Positions 58,901 through 64,000 of a stretch of 64,000 nucleotides of DNA are shown one piece after another. Both the position numbers and the translations under genes were made by a program. Source of the stretch: Fulvivirgaceae bacterium JP3-4 (lineage in GTDB: Bacteria; Bacteroidota; Bacteroidia; Cytophagales; Cyclobacteriaceae); contig JARKND010000001.1 of the NCBI GenBank assembly GCA_029309925.1, positions 2,914,001 to 2,978,000 on the forward strand, read 5' to 3'. Position 1 is the first letter of the stretch, and every line of letters begins with the position of its first letter. The notes under the pieces are model-generated. The model was not told the DNA's origin. It saw only the letters and a list, made by a program, of their open reading frames with translations, and did no database searches.

Positions 58901-60940
58901 GTGGAGCTGGTAAACGGACGCGAGAAAATCATTTTTGAGTCAAAGCCTGACCCTGCTTCGCCAATGACGATCGGCTTCCGCGAATTGAACCTGGAATACC
59001 TCGCGAGTATGGTTGCCCAGGAGAAACCTGTATCGGGACTTCTTGAAGGCGACATCAACATCTTCCCGGACACAAGTATGTTCAAATTCACATCCGCATT
59101 AAAAATAACCGACCTGCAGTTCTCTGAGCTTCCCTGGGGAAACCTCACACTGAATGTCGAACAAAATGTGAAAGACCGTTTTGACGTTGATTTCAGTCTG
59201 ATCGGCAAAAGCAATGAGATTACTATAGGCGGCTATTATACTGGTGGCGAAAATGCTGCACTCAACCTGCGCGCTGACATCGCCCGCTTTGATCTCGCAG
59301 TTGTAGATCCGCTAGTTTCGAGCCAGATTCAAAACCTGAAAGGAACGCTAACCGGAGATATCACGGTGAAAGGAAAACCGTCAAAGCCTGATATCGATGG
59401 AGGAATCAATTTCGAGAACACACAATTCCTTTCCACTTATCTCAATACAAACTTCACCTTAAAAAATGAGCGGATTCGTTTTATAGAAGAAGGACTCGGC
59501 TTTGACAACTTTACACTGATAGATCGCGACAACAACACTGCAAGGCTCAACGGTGTCATTGCCACACGCGATTACAAAACATTTCAACTCAGGCTCGATC
59601 TCATCACTGATGATTTCCAGCTTCTCAACACCAGCGCCAAAGACAATGAAATGTTTTATGGAAATGTTGGTCTGAATGCGAATGCCCGTATCCGCGGCAC
59701 TTCATTAAACCCTTCCATCGATATGGAGCTCAGCCTTACAGAAGGAAGCAATCTCACCTATGTGGTTCCACAGTCCGAAGCGTCCATCCTCGAGCAACAG
59801 GGAATCGTGGTGTTTAAAGACAACACATTCAAGGGCGATAAATTCATGGCGAGAGTGCAGAAGGAACTTGCCGACAGTGTAAAGTCGAAATTTGTGGGTG
59901 TGAACCTCACTGCAAAAGTTGAATTGACAGATAAAGAATCCTTTACGGTGATCATCGATCCGACCACGAATGACCAGCTCACCGTAAAAGGAAATACAAC
60001 ACTGACACTGGACATGGATCAGACAGGAGACCTTCAGCTCTCCGGCCGATATGAAATTTCAGAAGGAACCTACAATCTCTCTTTCTACAAATTTGTGAAA
60101 CGCCAGTTCAATATCGAGAAAGGAAGTACGATGACGTGGTCGGGAGACCCGCTCAATGCAGAGATGGATATCCGGGCAGTATTCAATGTCGAGACAGCAC
60201 CGATAGACCTTATCATCAATCAATGGACGGGTGACAGGACAGAACTTAACCGATACAAGCAGCGACTTCCCTTCCAGGTTTACCTGATCCTGGGAGGCCA
60301 GCTTCTTAAACCTGATATCAGCTTCCGCCTTGATATGCCGATGGATGAACGAAATGTGTTCGGAGGAAATGTTTATGCGCGCCTGATGGACATCAATACG
60401 AGAGAGTCTGATCTGAACAAGCAGGTTTTTGCGTTGCTCATCCTTAAGCGTTTTGTTTCAGATAATCCATTTGAAAATGAGGGATCTCAAGGGCTTGCCG
60501 GAACCGCGCGCAGCAGCGTGAGCAAGATACTCACAGAACAGCTCAACCGCCTCTCTGAAAACGTGCGTGGTGTCGAACTGAGCTTCGATGTAAAATCATA
60601 TGAAGATTACCAGACTGGCCAGGCACAAGGACAAACAGAACTGGAACTGGGTTTATCCAAATCTTTGCTCAACGACCGCCTTGTCGTTAAAGTATCCGGA
60701 AACGTAGATGTCGAGGGCGAAAACACCAACCAGGAAGTGACGGATTATATCGGTGACCTTGCGCTTGAATATATGCTGACAGATGACGGAAGATTCAGAA
60801 TCACCGGATTCAGAAATTCCAACTACGATATGATTGACGGAGAACTTACAGAGACCGGAGCGGGACTGATCTACATCAAAGACTACAACACGCTCAGTGA
60901 GCTTTTCAAGGCAACCGTAAAAGACAAGAAGAAAAAATGA
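55910..60940 (+). CDS. tamB: TamB-type translocation and assembly protein
   Basis: A very long 1676-residue product with one N-terminal helix (VVGWVVGSVLVLLLLVIAAI), a lengthy beta-repeat region and a C-terminal DUF490/TamB domain (about 1250-1676) with YLILGGQLLKPDISFRLDMP, LLILKRFVSDNPF and the end LIYIKDYNTLSELF. It spans the periplasm from the inner membrane and, with a BamA-like partner, assists outer-membrane protein or lipid delivery. The frame is unbroken. It is followed 13 bp later by the partner gene. Confidence 0.9.
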   Translation: MQTKVGRVLKKTLKVVGWVVGSVLVLLLLVIAAIQIPAVQQKITQRAVAFLEDKIGTNVELEKLYISFPKNIVMQGLYLEDQAKDTLLYVGSLSINTDLWALTRNEIQLNKIHLENMLANVHRAENDSAFNYSYIMDAFAGDSTAVPDTLEQKGWTFSLETIALENIRANYNDYLTGNHADVALGQFELGMDEFDLEHLVFGVEDIALRNTTFNVRQTKQPEVTGEVAEETYDSSTLDFNFNEIVFENVKGSYAQEITGQSIVVDIGETVLEANVIDLQKQLIDLDRIALENSFISYHQLKAVTESGAQPGSSQTASSSSAGKSAPARKSQKSKPWDIRLDELALTDNSIQYYDFTKRHQKNSVDFDHLWINNLALNAEDIKMSGSDIAMDLNSFAFLEKSGFSLKNLRGKVRVSEDTASVDDLVLETGNSRLNFSASAGFKSFETIGENYPEARIKARIDKSHLGVRDLLYFNPAVLDSLPLELTASQQIFLDAFVNGTVNNLNIHHFTMNALRDTHLRTSGSIAGLPDAKNLQLDIALDKFYTTSRDIAAILPDTLLPDSIALPGWININAKYKGNFEKAVFNTVVASSIGSVDAKGKMNLDSTSSARGFGGDLAVNEFDLGYLLMQPKTIGKLNLQASLNSEGLKKEEMNSAVKATIESFGYKGYVYKNLQLSGTVKNDVLKGWASIKDPNLEFALQGDYNFQNEVPEYDFTFDLKNIDMKALNLSLRPMRMRGILEVDMATADMRILNGNIGIRKVAVYNGDDLYAVDSLLFASIDQKGRSEIKIDSDIMNGSFVGSINIFQMPAALREYFNSYYSLHDSVEQSYEEPQHFRFQLKLKKTDLITDILLPQLTSFVPGELKGEFDSKAKKLNIRLDIADIQYSNIGVKKFLFSTNSNAERLNYNIFVDRILIDSAKIDGLEFNGTVRNDSIQTDLIILDSLDLYKYVLAGTFFSKEKEFELKLDPNNIKLNYEQWTVPPTNYIRFGGPKIVAENVELVNGREKIIFESKPDPASPMTIGFRELNLEYLASMVAQEKPVSGLLEGDINIFPDTSMFKFTSALKITDLQFSELPWGNLTLNVEQNVKDRFDVDFSLIGKSNEITIGGYYTGGENAALNLRADIARFDLAVVDPLVSSQIQNLKGTLTGDITVKGKPSKPDIDGGINFENTQFLSTYLNTNFTLKNERIRFIEEGLGFDNFTLIDRDNNTARLNGVIATRDYKTFQLRLDLITDDFQLLNTSAKDNEMFYGNVGLNANARIRGTSLNPSIDMELSLTEGSNLTYVVPQSEASILEQQGIVVFKDNTFKGDKFMARVQKELADSVKSKFVGVNLTAKVELTDKESFTVIIDPTTNDQLTVKGNTTLTLDMDQTGDLQLSGRYEISEGTYNLSFYKFVKRQFNIEKGSTMTWSGDPLNAEMDIRAVFNVETAPIDLIINQWTGDRTELNRYKQRLPFQVYLILGGQLLKPDISFRLDMPMDERNVFGGNVYARLMDINTRESDLNKQVFALLILKRFVSDNPFENEGSQGLAGTARSSVSKILTEQLNRLSENVRGVELSFDVKSYEDYQTGQAQGQTELELGLSKSLLNDRLVVKVSGNVDVEGENTNQEVTDYIGDLALEYMLTDDGRFRITGFRNSNYDMIDGELTETGAGLIYIKDYNTLSELFKATVKDKKKK

Positions 60941-60953
60941 AGCATTCAACACT

Positions 60954-63299
60954 ATGTCGCGCAGCTTAAAAAAATTATCCTTCCTCCTCGTCATACCGAT
61001 GCTCCTGAGTTGTACCGCGATGAAATTCGTTCCGGATAATGAAGTGCTCTACACGGGTTACGATATCAAGCTGGTTCCCGAAGGCCGGGTCCGTGCGAAG
61101 AAACGCATTAAGGAGCTGATGGATCAGAATGTTTCACCCAAACCCAATTCATCAATCCTTGGAATGCGTCCCGGATTGTGGTTCTACTACATGGCAGGAC
61201 CAACACAGCGAAAGAAAGGACTCAGGTACTTTATCCGGAATAAGATGGGACAGGTGCCGGTGTACATGCGTGATGTCGATGCAGAAAAGACTGCAAAGTT
61301 TGTCAAGGGTACGCTCGTCAATCATGGCTTCTTTCATGCAGAGGTAAAACACAAAGCCGAGATCGATGGAAAAAAAGGAAAGGTTACCTACACGGCCTAC
61401 GTGCATCGCCCCTATCGCCTGCGCAATATTACCTACCCTGAAAACGACACGCTCTTTAAGGACATCGACAGTATTCGTGCAGACTCTTATCTAAAACCGA
61501 ATCAGCGCTACAATCTCGAGCGTCTGCAGGCCGAACAGGAAAGGATCGAGTCAGACCTTGAAGACTACGGTTACTTCTTCTTCGATGACCGTTATCTGAT
61601 CTTTGAAGCCGACAGCACCGTTGGCAACAAACAGATAGACCTTACGTTGGCTTTGGAAAATGATGTTCCCAAGAAAGCAACCAGAATCTACCGTATTGGA
61701 TCCGTGAGCGTGTTCCCGGATTACACGCTGATGGATGACTCACTCATCCGTTCGGCTGACACGCTTGTTGTGGATGGTTTCAATTACATCGATCGGCAGA
61801 AGAACTATCGGCCGCGTGTAATCACCCGTGTAATCAACCTGAAGGAAGGCAACATCTACAGACGCGAAGACCGTGAATACACACTCAGTCACCTGATGGG
61901 TCTCGGCTCATTCAAATTTGTGGACATCAAATTTATTGAAGACCAGTTTGACTCAACGAAGTTGAACACCAGTATTTACCTGACGCCCTATCTCAAGAAA
62001 TCAATTCGTGCAGATCTGCAGGCGACATCCAAATCAAACAACTTTGTCGGTCCTGGTTTAAACATAAAATTCACCAACCGGAACTTCCTGGGAGGAAGTG
62101 AGCGGTTTGACCTTTCACTGAACACCGGCTACGAAGTGCAGATTAGCCGTAAAATACCGGAGCCCTTAAATGCATTTGAAGTTGGCATTGAGTCAAGTGT
62201 CTCATTCCCGAGATTTGTAACGCCCTTCAGCATTCACTATCCTTCACGCAAATATCTTCCATCAACTGATGTAAAGCTTGGCTTCCGCGTACAGCAGCGT
62301 ATCAATTATTTCCGCCTGAACTCCTTTAATCTTGGCTACGGCTACACATGGCGCGAAAATACATTGAAGACGCATGAACTCTACCCGATTGATATCAACT
62401 ACATGCGCCTTGGGGACACGTCAAAAGAATTTCAGGACCTGATCACCTCCAACCGCTTCCTTGCGCGATCTCTTGAAAACCAATTCATCATGGGCGCACG
62501 GTACAGCTACACGCTCAACACACAGGTTAATGAGGAAAGGAACGAGAAGTATACCGAGCGCGAATTCAATCGCAATCATTTCTACTTCAATGCCAAGCTC
62601 GAATCTGCCGGTAACCTCGTGCATCTCCTGCGTGGTGGAAAGTTTACAAGCGATACGGAAAATGATTCCCTGAGAATTTTCGGCTCTGCCTACTCACAGT
62701 TTGTACGCGCGGAAGGCGACTTCCGGTACTACTGGCAGCTGGATGAAAAAAATCAGATAGCATCGCGCATCATTATTGGGACCGGTTATGCTTACGGCAA
62801 TTCACTGACGCTTCCCTATATCAGGCAATTTTCCACAGGAGGCTCGAACAGCATTCGGGCATTCCCGGCCCGTTCGATTGGACCTGGAACTTACGATGTT
62901 CGCGGTGACGAAGGGAATGAAAACAGCGTGTTGTTCCTTGATCAACGTGCAGACATTAAACTGGAAGGCAGCGTGGAATTCAGGTATGATATCACCCGCA
63001 CAATCAAAACAGCAGTATTCATGGACGCGGGAAACATCTGGTTGTGGACTGAGGATAAGCAGCGGCCCGGAAGTCAGTTCAACAGACGGACATTCCTGAA
63101 TCAACTGGCGGTTGGAACAGGTGCCGGCCTTCGTTTTGACTTTAACTTCTTCGTACTGCGGTTTGACCTCGCATTTCCTGTTCGCAAACCATACCTTGAA
63201 GAAGGGCCGCAATGGGTATGGGACGAAATTGCGCTGGGCGATAAAACTTGGCGAGGCGAAAACCTTATCCTAAACATCGCTATCGGCTATCCATTCTGA
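60954..63299 (+). CDS. tamL: TamL, lipoprotein BamA/TamA homologue
   Basis: A 781-residue product with lipobox VIPMLLSC (Cys about residue 20), two or three POTRA-like domains (about 30-340: YTAYVHRPYRLRNITYPEND, RIYRIGSVSVFPDYTL) and a C-terminal Omp85 barrel ending in NIAIGYPF with terminal Phe. The conserved RAFPARSIGPGTY matches the Omp85 R-G-[FPY] lid loop. It partners the preceding TamB, as is known for Bacteroidota TamL. Confidence 0.92.
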   Translation: MSRSLKKLSFLLVIPMLLSCTAMKFVPDNEVLYTGYDIKLVPEGRVRAKKRIKELMDQNVSPKPNSSILGMRPGLWFYYMAGPTQRKKGLRYFIRNKMGQVPVYMRDVDAEKTAKFVKGTLVNHGFFHAEVKHKAEIDGKKGKVTYTAYVHRPYRLRNITYPENDTLFKDIDSIRADSYLKPNQRYNLERLQAEQERIESDLEDYGYFFFDDRYLIFEADSTVGNKQIDLTLALENDVPKKATRIYRIGSVSVFPDYTLMDDSLIRSADTLVVDGFNYIDRQKNYRPRVITRVINLKEGNIYRREDREYTLSHLMGLGSFKFVDIKFIEDQFDSTKLNTSIYLTPYLKKSIRADLQATSKSNNFVGPGLNIKFTNRNFLGGSERFDLSLNTGYEVQISRKIPEPLNAFEVGIESSVSFPRFVTPFSIHYPSRKYLPSTDVKLGFRVQQRINYFRLNSFNLGYGYTWRENTLKTHELYPIDINYMRLGDTSKEFQDLITSNRFLARSLENQFIMGARYSYTLNTQVNEERNEKYTEREFNRNHFYFNAKLESAGNLVHLLRGGKFTSDTENDSLRIFGSAYSQFVRAEGDFRYYWQLDEKNQIASRIIIGTGYAYGNSLTLPYIRQFSTGGSNSIRAFPARSIGPGTYDVRGDEGNENSVLFLDQRADIKLEGSVEFRYDITRTIKTAVFMDAGNIWLWTEDKQRPGSQFNRRTFLNQLAVGTGAGLRFDFNFFVLRFDLAFPVRKPYLEEGPQWVWDEIALGDKTWRGENLILNIAIGYPF

Positions 63300-63492
63300 T
63301 TCCACATTGCAAGCTTTCCGTGGAATAATTTCCCACAAGAAAATTCTTCGCTGTGGGTATACGAATGGTAGTATGAAATGAGCGGGATAAGAACCGATGC
63401 CACGCACTGCGTTCATCCAAGATATCAAACATGTCTGCAATCAGAACATCGGAAGATATCCCAGATGTTTAAAAAAAAACGGAGTTAAGGAT

Positions 63493-63708
63493 ATGAAAAC
63501 TAGTTTGATTTTTTTGTTGGGTTTGGGGATGGGAACAGTCCTTGGAATTCTTGTGGCCCCTGAAGCAGGGAAGATCACGCGGAGAAAAATTCGGGAAGAA
63601 GCAGATCGCATCATCGATCAGGCGCTTGCCAAGAAGCAGTTGAAAGAACTGGAAGCAGAAATGCCTGATGAAGTAGTGGTGGTAACGGAAGAGCGATACA
63701 CAATCTAA
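63493..63708 (+). CDS. YtxH-like protein
   Basis: A 71-residue product with start MKTSLIFLLGLGMGTVLGIL; the open frame upstream (from 63397) lacks protein-like residues. One helix plus the LVAPEAGKITRRKIREEADR motif matches the YtxH family (LFAPxSGxxTRxxI). These are small membrane-tethered proteins of unknown role, often stress-linked. It starts a small operon with a holin-like gene 11 bp after its stop. Confidence 0.8.
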   Translation: MKTSLIFLLGLGMGTVLGILVAPEAGKITRRKIREEADRIIDQALAKKQLKELEAEMPDEVVVVTEERYTI

Positions 63709-63719
63709 ACAAAGCGACT

Positions 63720-64000
63720 ATGAGCCTGTTTTATAAAGCAGCCGGAGCTATTCTTGCACCCTTTCGATACGCTGAGCGTGAAGTCAATCACATGAAGGAA
63801 GTAGCGAAAGAGGATCTGCAGGCGTTTATGGCAAATGCGATCAAGATGGTCGCGATCGGCATTGTAGCATTTTTATTCCTTCTTTTCGGAAGCATAACAG
63901 CAGCTTCCGCGATTAATCAGTCAACAGAAAGTGAGTATCTGGGATATCTGATCGTTGCAGGCTTTTATCTCCTTGTGGCGGTTGGTCTGTATGCCTGGAA
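63720..64000 (+). CDS. Holin-like (phage holin superfamily III) protein, partial
   Basis: Starts MSLFYKAAGAILAPFRYAER; about 93 residues are visible. A Lys/Glu-rich helix (VNHMKEVAKEDLQAFMANAIK), then a first membrane helix (MVAIGIVAFLFLLFGSI) and a second (LGYLIVAGFYLLVAVGLYAW) run off the window. This layout (amphipathic helix plus two membrane helices) fits the Holin-X-type family and is regularly found next to YtxH. Incomplete, so only tentative. Confidence 0.6.
   Translation, partial: MSLFYKAAGAILAPFRYAEREVNHMKEVAKEDLQAFMANAIKMVAIGIVAFLFLLFGSITAASAINQSTESEYLGYLIVAGFYLLVAVGLYAW

Noticed and set aside
1-64000. tRNA and rRNA genes
   Set aside because: No cloverleaf-like sequence with GGTTCGA-type loops or rRNA-like blocks noticed on either strand; a tRNAscan run could overturn this.

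Overview
The window reads as a chromosomal segment of a Bacteroidota bacterium, most likely from the Cytophagia. This rests on several Bacteroidota-typical features: two FtsX/MacB-type 'two-block' permeases, PorT-like barrels, a TamB/TamL pair with a lipoprotein BamA homologue, a DUF6090-type protein, exported proteins with short signal peptides, and TAnnTTTG promoter boxes. The genus is not determinable from sequence alone.

Layout. 1-7.2 kb: ordinary chromosome with membrane proteins, a porin, a VOC protein, an FtsX-like permease, a DUF6090-like protein and a TfoX N-terminal-domain protein. 7.3-25.55 kb: a long AT-rich array of about 24 small cassettes. The cassettes are separated by imperfect palindromes (84-204 bp) that all point the same way and have attC-like ends: in cassette sense AACA...at the 5' end and ...AACGTTR at the 3' end. 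All but one of the genes are on the minus strand, and each stop codon generally lies within about 15 bp of the next palindrome. 25.47-26.66 kb: a different palindrome (attI-like candidate) and a tyrosine recombinase with an intact R-K-HxxR-H-Y set but without the extra IntI-specific segment. 26.7-28.2 kb: gene-poor DNA with structured elements, a terminator and ACACATTA-type repeats, ending in an HU-family gene. 28.5-64 kb: core chromosome. This holds a secreted metzincin-like protease divergent from two exported TldD/PmbA-like proteins and an FtsX-like permease. It continues with small enzymes (VOC, polysaccharide deacetylase, CDGSH, DUF72, rhomboid), a class A penicillin-binding protein, EcsC, a PRC-barrel protein, an MsbA-type ABC exporter, TerC and an AI-2E family transporter. 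It ends with an mlaE-mlaF-mlaD operon divergent from tamB-tamL and a YtxH/holin-like pair at the right edge.

How it works together. The 7.3-25.6 kb region is the most unusual part. It behaves like a chromosomal integron: one recombinase, one candidate attI, and many promiscuous one-gene cassettes, many of them lipoproteins or secreted proteins. It differs from textbook integrons in recombinase architecture, in integrase orientation (same strand as the cassettes, array downstream of the integrase gene), in long sites that carry a covarying inner hairpin and a Bacteroidota -7 box, and in a strong strand-asymmetric GTC/GAC bias that ignores gene orientation. Several cassettes are duplicated, broken by frameshifts, non-coding, or carry their gene backwards. 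The right end combines inner- and outer-membrane lipid/protein biogenesis functions (Mla and Tam).

Limits: all calls are by eye; no alignments, folding or database searches were run. Site limits in the array are given from one base before the AAC to two bases after the GTT.
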